From assembly GCA_001796965.1 (NCBI GenBank), contig MGOA01000160.1, positions 1 through 7,164 of the forward strand: a DNA stretch of 7,164 bases, in the 5' to 3' direction. The position numbers were made by a program, and so were the translations under genes. The DNA comes from Chloroflexi bacterium RBG_16_64_43 (GTDB lineage: Bacteria; Chloroflexota; Anaerolineae; Anaerolineales; RBG-16-64-43). Shown here piece by piece: positions 1 to 5,461 of this stretch (positions are counted from its first letter, which is position 1; each line of letters begins with the position of its first letter). The notes beneath the pieces are model-generated. The model worked only from the letters and a program-made list of their open reading frames with translations. It had not been told where the DNA came from and ran no database searches.

Positions 1-233
1 AAATCGGGCAGGAGGCCGGCCTGCGATTCGTCTACGCCGGAAACCTACCTGGGCGCGTCGGTGATCTTGAGAGCACCCACTGCCCGAACTGCCACAGCCT
101 GCTCATCCGGCGCCGCGGCTATCTCATCCTCGATAACCGCCTGACGGCGCAAGCCACCTGCCCCGATTGCGGCCATCGACCTCCAGGCGTTTGGGATGAA
201 TCGCCTGCAATCATGACCACGCACACCGCCTGA
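1..233 (+). CDS. amrS: AmmeMemoRadiSam system radical SAM enzyme, C-terminal part (5' end outside window)
   Basis: Only the last 76 codons are present, read from base 3 to a TGA. The radical SAM core with its CX3CX2C cluster motif would lie upstream and is not visible. The tail shows the family signature: GLRFVYAGN, then E-S-T-HCPNC at residues 23-30, LIRRRGY, CPDCG at residues 53-57, and a closing PPGVW. The two CXXC pairs probably form a small zinc-ribbon-like knuckle. The family is named for its frequent linkage to AMMECR1 and Memo proteins. Neither follows here, so any partners would be upstream. The biochemical reaction is not established as far as I know. The gene ends 137 bases before the methyltransferase, with a hairpin about 45 bases after the stop, so I read it as a separate transcript. 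The family call is confident; the symbol follows common annotation practice. Confidence 0.88.
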   Translation, partial: IGQEAGLRFVYAGNLPGRVGDLESTHCPNCHSLLIRRRGYLILDNRLTAQATCPDCGHRPPGVWDESPAIMTTHTA

Positions 234-278
234 GAATGTCCTTCCCCGTGAGTTGGTGACTCTGGCTCCGCCTCCCCT

Positions 279-298
279 CGGCGCGCTGATCCGCGCCG
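279..298 (+). terminator. GC hairpin after amrS, terminator-like, no U-tract
   Basis: A perfect 7-bp stem (CGGCGCG / CGCGCCG) closes a 6-base loop (CTGATC), 45 bases after the radical SAM stop codon. It is followed by GCAACTGAC, with no T-run, so it does not meet the classic intrinsic terminator rule. It could stop transcription by a U-independent route, protect a 3' end, or be incidental in GC-rich sequence. Confidence 0.35.
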
Positions 299-302
299 GC
301 AA

Positions 303-329
303 CTGACACCCGGGATCCCGGTGTATCAT
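303..329 (+). promoter_or_regulatory. Candidate sigma-70-like promoter for the methyltransferase
   Basis: CTGACA (303-308, one mismatch to TTGACA) and TATCAT (324-329, one mismatch to TATAAT) are separated by 15 bases. That is two bases shorter than the ideal spacer, so strength is doubtful. Transcription would start near base 336, giving a leader of about 35 bases. The spacer is largely filled by a perfect palindrome. Confidence 0.3.
310..321. repeat. Perfect 12-bp palindrome CCGGGATCCCGG
   Basis: The dyad lies between the candidate -35 and -10 elements of the methyltransferase promoter, where a bound repressor would block polymerase. It is the middle of three dyads in the 137-base gap. The palindrome is certain; an operator role is inference. 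Confidence 0.4.
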
Positions 330-331
330 CA

Positions 332-361
332 GCCTGCCTTCTCTCGCAGGAGAAGGTAGGC
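332..361 (+). promoter_or_regulatory. Leader hairpin that encloses the methyltransferase Shine-Dalgarno sequence
   Basis: Bases 332-344 pair with 349-361 through 13 positions, two of them G-U, around a 4-base loop (CGCA). The uninterrupted Watson-Crick core is CCTTCTC against GAGAAGG. The 3' arm contains GGAGAAGG, the purine run most like a ribosome binding site, so folding would hide it. After the hairpin comes CAAGGGAAC and the ATG; AAGGG there is a weaker site only three bases from the start. The element may act as a translational switch, an mRNA stabiliser, or a terminator-like stem for the gene upstream. If transcription starts near 336, the lowest four base pairs would be lost but the core would remain. 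Confidence 0.45.
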
Positions 362-370
362 CAAGGGAAC

Positions 371-1279
371 ATGCCACCACGCGACCATGACGCTGGGCAT
401 GAACGTGCAGCCACCAGCTCCCACCAGCGCTCGCTTGAGGCTGTGCGGCGCTACTACGAGGTCAATACGCTGTGGATGTCGGCCTTGGGCATGGGCCGCG
501 GCGAGGCCGTACTACACCGACCGGTGTGGGCGCATGGAGTCCGTCGGCGAGCCGACGCGCTGCACTTCGTTGAGGCGCAGATCGCCAGCGAGCTGGGATT
601 GGCTCCGACAAGTGGCGATGCAGGTGGGGATCCGCTGCCACACGTGCTCGACCTCGGTTGCGGCGTGGGGGGCAGCGCGCTGTGGCTGGCGGCCAACTTC
701 GATGTGACAATCACCGGCATTACGATCAGCCCCACCCAAGTGCGTCTCGCCCAGCATGCCGCGCGCCGCCGCGGCCTGGTGCAGCGCTGCCGCTTCATCG
801 AAGCCGACTTCCATAACCTTCCAGCACTGCCGAGCGCCGTGGGTGCCTATGCGATTGAGTCCTTCAGTCATGCATCGGATGTAGCGCGCCTTGTGCGTCA
901 GGCCGCGGCATGCCTCGCAGAGGGCGGCCGGCTGATTCTGGTTGACGATTACCTCACGGACAAAGATAGAGGCGCCGCCCTTGCCGCGCGATGGACATCG
1001 CGCTTCGCCGAGGGCTGGCACTTGTCGAACCTCACCACCGTCGACGCTCTCACTTCGATCGCTTCTGAGGCAGGTCTGCGTCTGGTGCGCCGCCACGCGT
1101 TGACGCCCTTCCTGCGACCGATTCCGCAGCCGGTGCTTGCCATGCAGTTGCTGCTCGCGGCCTCGCCCCTGCGGGCCGGCTGGCGAGACAGCCTGAGAGG
1201 CGGAACGGCGCTCCAAGTGTGCTTGGCCAATGGCTGGGTGCAGTATTGGATGTTGGCATTCGCCAAGTCGAATAGTTGA
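371..1279 (+). CDS. Class I SAM-dependent methyltransferase (small-molecule type)
   Basis: A 302-residue Rossmann-fold methyltransferase. Motif I is VLDLGCGVGGS (residues 92-102), the glycine-rich loop that binds S-adenosylmethionine. It is followed by the ITISPTQVRLA segment around 118-127, EADF at 144-147, the ESFSH segment at 163-167, and the GGRLILVDDY strand at 185-194. The N-terminal part, with RRYYEVNT (26-33) and VLHRPVWAHGV (47-57), matches the layout of UbiE/tocopherol/sterol-type methyltransferases, which often act on isoprenoid, polyketide or other natural-product substrates; the substrate cannot be read from the sequence. No signal peptide or membrane span is evident, so it is probably soluble. 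The ATG is chosen because the family homology begins soon after it and purine-rich sequence precedes it. It appears monocistronic: the upstream gene is 137 bases away and the downstream neighbour is convergent. Confidence 0.9.
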   Translation: MPPRDHDAGHERAATSSHQRSLEAVRRYYEVNTLWMSALGMGRGEAVLHRPVWAHGVRRRADALHFVEAQIASELGLAPTSGDAGGDPLPHVLDLGCGVGGSALWLAANFDVTITGITISPTQVRLAQHAARRRGLVQRCRFIEADFHNLPALPSAVGAYAIESFSHASDVARLVRQAAACLAEGGRLILVDDYLTDKDRGAALAARWTSRFAEGWHLSNLTTVDALTSIASEAGLRLVRRHALTPFLRPIPQPVLAMQLLLAASPLRAGWRDSLRGGTALQVCLANGWVQYWMLAFAKSNS

Positions 1280-1551
1280 CCTGTGGGGAATGGCCCTCCC
1301 AAACAATCTGCCAATTGACACGATCCTGTATAGGTTGAGGTGGCAAGATGTGCTATTCGTCACTCGAGGAGGCGATGCCGTTGCGGACCACCGCGTGCTG
1401 ATCGCACAAGCCCAGGAATGAGCGAAAGAATCAAGGTCAACCTTGTGGCCAGGCTTCAACTCTCATCCAGGGTGCCAGTCACAATCGTGACACGTATCAC
1501 TGTCGCCGTCATGACCCACGGGCTATCATCGCATCGAACTTGACCAGAGAG

Positions 1552-1592
1552 AGCGCGAAAGCGCTTAGCATTTCTCTCCTCCCTCTCCCTCC
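1552..1592 (+). terminator. GAAA-loop hairpin followed by a 22-base pyrimidine tract
   Basis: AGCGC-GAAA-GCGCT forms a 5-bp stem with a GNRA tetraloop. After TAGCA comes an unbroken pyrimidine run (1571-1592), starting TTTCTCTCC. Flanking GAGAGA and TCTCTC could extend the helix with an asymmetric internal loop. This is the closest thing to an intrinsic terminator for the methyltransferase, though the tract is C-rich and the site is about 270 bases past the stop codon. A C-rich, unstructured stretch could also serve a Rho-type factor. Confidence 0.35.
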
Positions 1593-1601
1593 AAGGTGGT
1601 T

Positions 1602-1633
1602 GTTGTCGGGCCCGCTCACGCGGGCCCGACAAC
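1602..1633. terminator. Strong 14-bp hairpin between convergent genes
   Basis: Bases 1602-1615 pair perfectly with 1620-1633 (GTTGTCGGGCCCGC and its complement) around a TCAC loop. This is the strongest local structure in the window. It lies between two converging genes, where a bidirectional terminator is expected. Neither strand shows a T-run after the stem: CTTAAGT on +, AACCACC on -. Function as a U-independent terminator or as a helix of a larger RNA is inference; the hairpin itself is plain. Confidence 0.5.
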
Positions 1634-1689
1634 CTTAAGTCCACCACCACAGTCTTATCCATCGCGCCGACGAGCCAACCCAAGCGGTG

Positions 1690-1723
1690 GTGTTCCTCTC
1701 ACACAACCGTGGGAGGGGAACAC
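1690..1723. repeat. Second hairpin in the convergent region
   Basis: Bases 1690-1700 (GTGTTCCTCTC) pair with 1713-1723 (GAGGGGAACAC) over 11 positions with one G-U pair, leaving a 12-base apical region. On the - strand it would lie downstream of KBL, but no T-run follows there. It may be a backup terminator or part of the same structured element as the neighbouring hairpin. Confidence 0.35.
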
Positions 1724-1883
1724 GCCTCCATTTGGCGACGTCGTGGCGGCGGCAAGAATCGACCCGCATCATCCCGCCGCTTGAACGGGCCATCGATTGT
1801 CCTTCAGTTTCGGGTGTCTGGTGTGCGAGGCGCGCGTGGACACCGCCGAGGAGGTTCGACGGAAGCCAGCCCAATGGGCACGA

Positions 1884-1903
1884 TGCCGGCGGCTATGCCG
1901 GCA
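1884..1903 (-). repeat. Short hairpin spanning the KBL stop codon
   Basis: TGCCGGC and GCCGGCA form a 7-bp stem with a 6-base loop that contains the TAG stop codon of the KBL gene. It sits at the very end of the operon. It may slow exonuclease or contribute to ending the transcript, but a 7-bp GC dyad can also arise by chance in this composition. Confidence 0.3.
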
Positions 1904-3080
1904 GCACGCCCAGCGTCCGGCCCACGCTTGCAAAGAGCCCCAACCCCTTTTCGAGGTCGTCATGCCCATGCGCGGCCGAGATCATCACCCGGATGCGCGC
2001 CGTGCCCTTGGGCACGGTGGGGTAGCCGATGGCCATCGCGAACACCCCCGCCTCGAAGAGTTTGCGGCTGAACTCCTGGGCCAGGGTCGCCTCACCCAGC
2101 ATGATCGGCGTAATAGGGGTTGTGCTGCGGCCGGTATCGAATCCCAGGCGCTGCATCTCGCCTTTGAAGAAGCGCGCGTTCTCCCATAATCGATCGACCA
2201 ATTCGGTTGACGACTCGAGCAGATCGATCGCGGCTAGGCAGGCGGCGACATCCGGGATGGTCATGGCCGAGGAAAAGAGGAAGGGTCGGCCGCGTTGGCG
2301 CAGCCAGTCGGCCAGGGCGGGCGAACCGGCCACCACCCCGCCCACGACCCCAAAGGCTTTGGAGAGCGTCCCCACTTCCACATCCACCTGGCCGTGCAAC
2401 CCAAAGTGGTCGACAATTCCCCGGCCGCCGCGGCCCAGGACGCCTTCACCGTGTGCGTCATCCACCATGAGCATGGCCTCGTGATCGTGCGCCGCCGAAG
2501 CGATATCCGGGAGCGGGGCCACATCGCCGTCCATGCTGAACACCCCGTCACTGATGACCAGAGCGCGGCGGAACGAAGCGCGTTGCGCCTTGAGGACGCG
2601 CCGCAGATCGTCCACCTGGGCGTGTGCATAGCGTACAACTTTGGCCCCCGAGAGACGGCATCCATCGATGATGCTCGCGTGGTTGAGTTCATCCGAGAAG
2701 ATGACGTCTTCGTTTCCGACCAGGGCGGCGATGGCGCCCAGGTTGGCGGTGAACCCGCTCTGGAAAGTGATGGTCGCTTCCGAGCCTTTGAATTTGGCCA
2801 GGCGCCGCTCGAGCTCGAGGTGCAATTCGGTCGTGCCGGCGATGGAGCGGACCGCAGCCGGGCCCACACCGTAGCGCGTCACGCCCGCGCGCGCCGCCTC
2901 CACCAACCGCGGATGATTGGCCAGCCCGAGGTAGTTATTGGAGCAGAAGTTGAGCACCCGCCGGCCATCCACCGTAAGGTAGGCCCCTTGCGCGGAGGAG
3001 AGCGTGCGAATGCGATTATAGAGGCCGCTGGAAGTCAAGTTGGCGATTTCATCATCAATCCACTGCAGGCGATGAGCCAT
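1893..3080 (-). CDS. kbl: Glycine C-acetyltransferase / 2-amino-3-ketobutyrate CoA ligase-type PLP enzyme
   Basis: A 395-residue fold-type I PLP enzyme of the alpha-oxoamine synthase family, close to the usual length of KBL. Numbered from MAHRL, it shows FCSNNYLGLANHP (45-57), GVGPAAVRSIAGTTELH (71-87), DELNHASIIDG with H134 over the cofactor, DDAHGEGVLG (207-216) with the PLP-ring aspartate and histidine, and VGTLSKAFGVVGG with the Schiff-base lysine K241. The ending YPTVPKGTARIRVMISAAH points to KBL (the TIGR01825-like group) rather than BioF or serine palmitoyltransferase. The family joins glycine and acetyl-CoA reversibly to 2-amino-3-ketobutyrate in threonine breakdown; no threonine dehydrogenase is nearby. 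Of two close ATGs I chose the second, because GAGAAAGG sits six bases before it and directly abuts the first. It is the last gene of the operon, two bases after the preceding stop. Confidence 0.9.
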   Translation of the reverse strand: MAHRLQWIDDEIANLTSSGLYNRIRTLSSAQGAYLTVDGRRVLNFCSNNYLGLANHPRLVEAARAGVTRYGVGPAAVRSIAGTTELHLELERRLAKFKGSEATITFQSGFTANLGAIAALVGNEDVIFSDELNHASIIDGCRLSGAKVVRYAHAQVDDLRRVLKAQRASFRRALVISDGVFSMDGDVAPLPDIASAAHDHEAMLMVDDAHGEGVLGRGGRGIVDHFGLHGQVDVEVGTLSKAFGVVGGVVAGSPALADWLRQRGRPFLFSSAMTIPDVAACLAAIDLLESSTELVDRLWENARFFKGEMQRLGFDTGRSTTPITPIMLGEATLAQEFSRKLFEAGVFAMAIGYPTVPKGTARIRVMISAAHGHDDLEKGLGLFASVGRTLGVLPA

Positions 3081-3082
3081 GA

Positions 3083-3742
3083 TCATCCTTTCTCGCGAGG
3101 GCGCCACTGCGCCGGCAGCAGCGTGCGGCCATCGGAGTCAAAGTCCAGCCGCCGGCTCTCCGTCACGGCCTCAAGCTCGAGGGCGCCATACAGGTGTGGA
3201 AAGACCTGACCCGGTTCCGACGGCTCGTAGCGCACGGGAGCAGTCAAGCGCGCCGGATCAATGCGCAAGATCACAACGTCCGCCCGGCCGGCGAAGTAGC
3301 GCTCTGCGACCCCGGCCAGTTGAGCGATCGTTGAACAATGGATGAATCCATCGCCAGCCAGGGCAGCGGGTGCGTAGATCCCGGTAGCACGCGCCCGATC
3401 CCAATCGGCCTGCGGGAGGAGATGATAGATGAACTGACGGGGCGCGGCGTGCGGTTCAATGGGCGGCGGTTCATCCGACACATCCGCCAGGGCCAGCTTC
3501 GCCTCTCGTCGCAACCGCTTGAGAGCCGCTTCGCGCTGGCGCGCGGTGCGCGAATCGGGTTGAGGCTCGGTGTAGATCAGATTCACCGGCCGGCGCGCAC
3601 GGGTGTAGCGCCCACCGCGCCCGGCGTTGTGATCGCGCACGCGCCGCTCGATATCGGCCGTCCAACCCGTGTACAGCGTGCCATCAGCGCACTGTACGAT
3701 GTAGCAGCAGATGGTCTCCGGCAGCTTGGGTTCGCCGCTCAC
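3083..3742 (-). CDS. Fusion protein: N-terminal GIY-YIG nuclease domain (UPF0213-like) plus C-terminal DUF952
   Basis: A 219-residue protein of two recognisable parts in one frame. Residues 12-85 are a GIY-YIG domain of the YhbQ/UPF0213 kind: CYIVQCADGTLYTGWT (13-28) holds the two tyrosine motifs, then IERRVRDHN (31-39), YTRARRPVNLIY (46-57), and a late E71 in the RQREAALKRL helix, the likely metal ligand. Residues 103-195 match DUF952: FIYHLLP (104-110), W114, DGFIHCS (131-137), FPHLYGALELEAV (181-193). A proline-rich linker (92-101) separates them. GIY-YIG proteins cut DNA; the role of DUF952 is not established, though I recall it being grouped with ADP-ribosyltransferase-like folds. No signal peptide or membrane span is seen. 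The start is a GTG overlapping the previous stop by four bases, which suggests translational coupling. The domain calls are firm; any joint function is unknown. Confidence 0.85.
   Translation of the reverse strand: MSGEPKLPETICCYIVQCADGTLYTGWTADIERRVRDHNAGRGGRYTRARRPVNLIYTEPQPDSRTARQREAALKRLRREAKLALADVSDEPPPIEPHAAPRQFIYHLLPQADWDRARATGIYAPAALAGDGFIHCSTIAQLAGVAERYFAGRADVVILRIDPARLTAPVRYEPSEPGQVFPHLYGALELEAVTESRRLDFDSDGRTLLPAQWRPREKG
3087..3094 (-). promoter_or_regulatory. Ribosome binding site deciding the KBL start
   Basis: GAGAAAGG lies inside the last codons of the upstream gene. The next bases are ATGATCATGGC. Spacing to the second ATG is 6 bases and to the first is 0, which favours the second as the start. 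The first ATG overlaps the upstream TGA as ATGA, so use of it by translational re-initiation cannot be excluded; it would add two residues. Confidence 0.6.
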
Positions 3743-4761
3743 GGCTTGTCTGCCGTCGAACCGCCCTTTGTGCCATGGGTGAGGTCCCGCTTGTCCTTCC
3801 CCAGGCCGAACATGCGGGCGAAGTTATCGCGCACCGAGGGTATCTCCGGACGCTGTTCAGGGCGCTCGCGCGAAGGATCGTTCCGGTCCTGCATCCACTG
3901 CCGGCGGCCCTCGATGGCTTTGCGCAGCAAGGCCTCCAACTTCTCCGCGGCTTGCGCTTCGTCGCCGGCCAGGATGCGGCGCAATTCCTCCAACTGCTCC
4001 TGGGCGAGGCTGAGGCGGCGCGCAAGATTCTCGCGATTGGCGGCCAGCTCCGCTGCTGCGCGCGGTGCATCCAGGCTCGTGAGAAGCGAGGTGGTTCCGG
4101 CAAATGCGTCGCCCGCGACCCGCCGGCCGTCACGCCAACCCGGCACGTCGGCTACGGCGCGATAGCAGGCGAGCGAGAGTAGCAGTGGCAGGTGCCGAGT
4201 CCCGGCCATCAAGCCGTCGAATTCATCGGGGTCTACGAAGAAGGACGAGGCCCCCAGAGCAGGCGCCAAGCGTGTGCTGAACTCCAGTGCGCTGCCGTCC
4301 ATTCCGCGCGGGGCCACGATGACCATCAGCGCGCCCTCGAAAAGCGACGCCGGCGGCTCGGGAGGTGGGTTCCTGACAATGAGATACGCGCCGACCAGAT
4401 GGCGGTCGCGCGGCATGGCCTGGGCGGCCCACTCGAAGGTGGGCGTCTTGAGCGGCGCGGTCTCCACTACCACCGCGTCCACCTTGAGTGCCGGGGTGAT
4501 GCCTTCCAAGACAGAGCGTACTTCGAGATAGGGCACAGCCAGCACGACCAGGTCTGACTCATCACATGCGCGCCCAAGGTCGCGCTCCACGTGGTGGATT
4601 GCTCCAAGTGCGAGAGCACGCGTGGCGGCGCCCGCGTCGCGATCGCATCCCACGACACGCAAATTCAACTCCGGCTTGGCCAGAGCCAGCCCAAGCGCGG
4701 TGCCGCGCGTGCCCAAACCGATCAGCGTCACCTTACCGATGGGAGAGGCAGGAGGTGTCAC
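3739..4761 (-). CDS. Prephenate/arogenate dehydrogenase-like NAD-binding protein with a degenerate active site
   Basis: A 340-residue protein with a TyrA-type layout. The N-terminal Rossmann part has VTLIGLGTRGTALGLALA (11-28) and D40 at the end of the second strand, which favours NAD over NADP. DLVVLAVP (70-77) follows. TyrA enzymes then carry a D-x-G-S-x-K strand and a GGHPMAG loop with the catalytic histidine; here the equivalents read VVETAPLK (98-105) and VGAYLIVRNP (123-132), without that serine or histidine. The second histidine motif survives as RHLPLLLS (189-196). The usual FRDTTR arginine region reads AFAGTTSLL (219-227). From about 240 to 290 the chain is strongly helical, possibly coiled coil, and the end is charged and disordered. 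It may be a TyrA relative with another substrate or a non-catalytic NAD sensor; tyrosine synthesis is not safe to assign. The start is GTG, 40 bases after the protease gene. Confidence 0.75.
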   Translation of the reverse strand: MTPPASPIGKVTLIGLGTRGTALGLALAKPELNLRVVGCDRDAGAATRALALGAIHHVERDLGRACDESDLVVLAVPYLEVRSVLEGITPALKVDAVVVETAPLKTPTFEWAAQAMPRDRHLVGAYLIVRNPPPEPPASLFEGALMVIVAPRGMDGSALEFSTRLAPALGASSFFVDPDEFDGLMAGTRHLPLLLSLACYRAVADVPGWRDGRRVAGDAFAGTTSLLTSLDAPRAAAELAANRENLARRLSLAQEQLEELRRILAGDEAQAAEKLEALLRKAIEGRRQWMQDRNDPSRERPEQRPEIPSVRDNFARMFGLGKDKRDLTHGTKGGSTADKP

Positions 4762-4767
4762 GTTATT

Positions 4768-4773
4768 CGCCTT
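4768..4773 (-). promoter_or_regulatory. Ribosome binding site of the TyrA-like gene
   Basis: AAGGCG lies six bases before the GTG start in the 40-base gap after the protease gene, supporting GTG at 4761 as the start. No other feature is evident in this gap. Confidence 0.4.
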
Positions 4774-4801
4774 GGCGGTCGATCCCTACTTCGGCCGCGG
4801 G

Positions 4802-5455
4802 TCAACTTCCCCACGAGACGAGCCACGAGAAGAGCACCTGGCCAATGCCGCGGATAATCCACGAGATGGGGTCGAGGCCCACAAGTGGCAGGGCAAAGAC
4901 TAGAAGTATGAGGATGATCGGGCCGTAGCGCTGCAGTTGGTCGTAAGTGCGGGCGGCCGCCCCGCGCAAGAAGGAGCCCACCACCTTCTCGCCGTCGAGC
5001 GGGGCAAGCGGCAGAAGGTTGAAGACGGCCAGGATGATGTTGATGACGATGAACTGGGTGAGGAAGAAGGCCGGCGTGGGAAGGAGGCGCGTGCGCGGGA
5101 CGAATTCCGGCCCGACAAGGCCCAGCGCGAAGGGCAGCGCCGCCAGCGCGGCGAGCAGCAAGTTGGCGGTTGGACCCGCCGCCGAGACGATACCCATCCC
5201 GGCCCGTGGACCCGGGCACAGATTGATGGGGTTGACCGGCACTGGCTTGGCCCAGCCGAAGCCCACGGCCACCAGCATCAGCGAACCCAACGGGTCGAGA
5301 TGGCGCAATGGGTTCAGGCTCAGTCGCCCGAGTTGGGCCGCAGTCGGGTCTCCCAGACGCGTGGCGACCAGCGCGTGCGCCAGCTCGTGAAAGGTGAGCG
5401 CCACGACAAGCGTGATGAGACGCGAGAGCAGGTCGGGAAGTGTAAGGCCCAGCAC
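4802..5455 (-). CDS. Site-2-type membrane zinc metalloprotease (M50B)
   Basis: A 217-residue, very hydrophobic protein of the short bacterial M50B group. FHELAHA (22-28) is the HExxH zinc motif inside the first membrane segment. NPLRHLDPLGSL (48-59), GWAKPVPVNP (67-76) and AAGPTANLL (92-100) are typical of the family, and NLLPLAPLDGEKV (146-158) carries the third zinc ligand D154. Segments around 8-30, 87-112, 130-152 and 178-200 look membrane-spanning. The lack of PDZ or CBS domains places it in the minimal subgroup. Such enzymes cut substrates within the membrane, often anti-sigma factors, but the substrate here is unknown. The frame stays open 32 codons further upstream. I chose the GTG because homology starts there and a perfect -10 box sits just before it, inside the longer frame. 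It is the first gene of the operon. Confidence 0.9.
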   Translation of the reverse strand: MLGLTLPDLLSRLITLVVALTFHELAHALVATRLGDPTAAQLGRLSLNPLRHLDPLGSLMLVAVGFGWAKPVPVNPINLCPGPRAGMGIVSAAGPTANLLLAALAALPFALGLVGPEFVPRTRLLPTPAFFLTQFIVINIILAVFNLLPLAPLDGEKVVGSFLRGAAARTYDQLQRYGPIILILLVFALPLVGLDPISWIIRGIGQVLFSWLVSWGS

Positions 5456-5461
5456 GCTGCG

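Larger units (their letters stand above)
1280..1892. other. 613-base convergent intergenic region without a convincing gene
   Basis: This stretch separates the methyltransferase from the oppositely oriented KBL gene. Two tiny open frames on the + strand (1290-1421, 43 codons; 1418-1543, 41 codons, overlapping as ATGA) show no family resemblance and no strong ribosome site, so I do not call them genes. The region contains a perfect TTGACA (1315-1320) with no -10 at a usable distance, a run of GTCA/TGAC half-sites (1478-1515), a short GAAA-loop hairpin followed by a pyrimidine tract, two longer hairpins, and complementary CACCACC (1642-1648) and GGTGGTG (1686-1692). It is best described as a terminator region or a possible structured RNA locus. 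Confidence 0.6.

Noticed and set aside
1315..1334. Perfect TTGACA followed by TATAGG as a promoter
   Set aside because: The two elements are only 8 bases apart, and no other -10 lies 16-18 bases downstream of the TTGACA.
512..1459. Long open frame on the - strand opposite the methyltransferase (315 codons)
   Set aside because: It is antisense to a gene with clear SAM-binding motifs, has no recognisable domain, and is Arg/Ser/His-rich, as expected for a shadow frame in GC-rich coding sequence.
2295..3209. Long open frame on the + strand opposite KBL (304 codons)
   Set aside because: It is antisense to a well-conserved PLP enzyme and shows no domain of its own.
3338..4165. Open frame on the + strand opposite the nuclease fusion and TyrA-like genes (275 codons)
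   Set aside because: It crosses two real antisense genes, has no motifs, and is compositionally a shadow.
4758..5219. Second - strand frame inside the protease gene (153 codons)
   Set aside because: It overlaps the zinc protease in another frame, is rich in Arg, Pro and His, and lacks any family signature.
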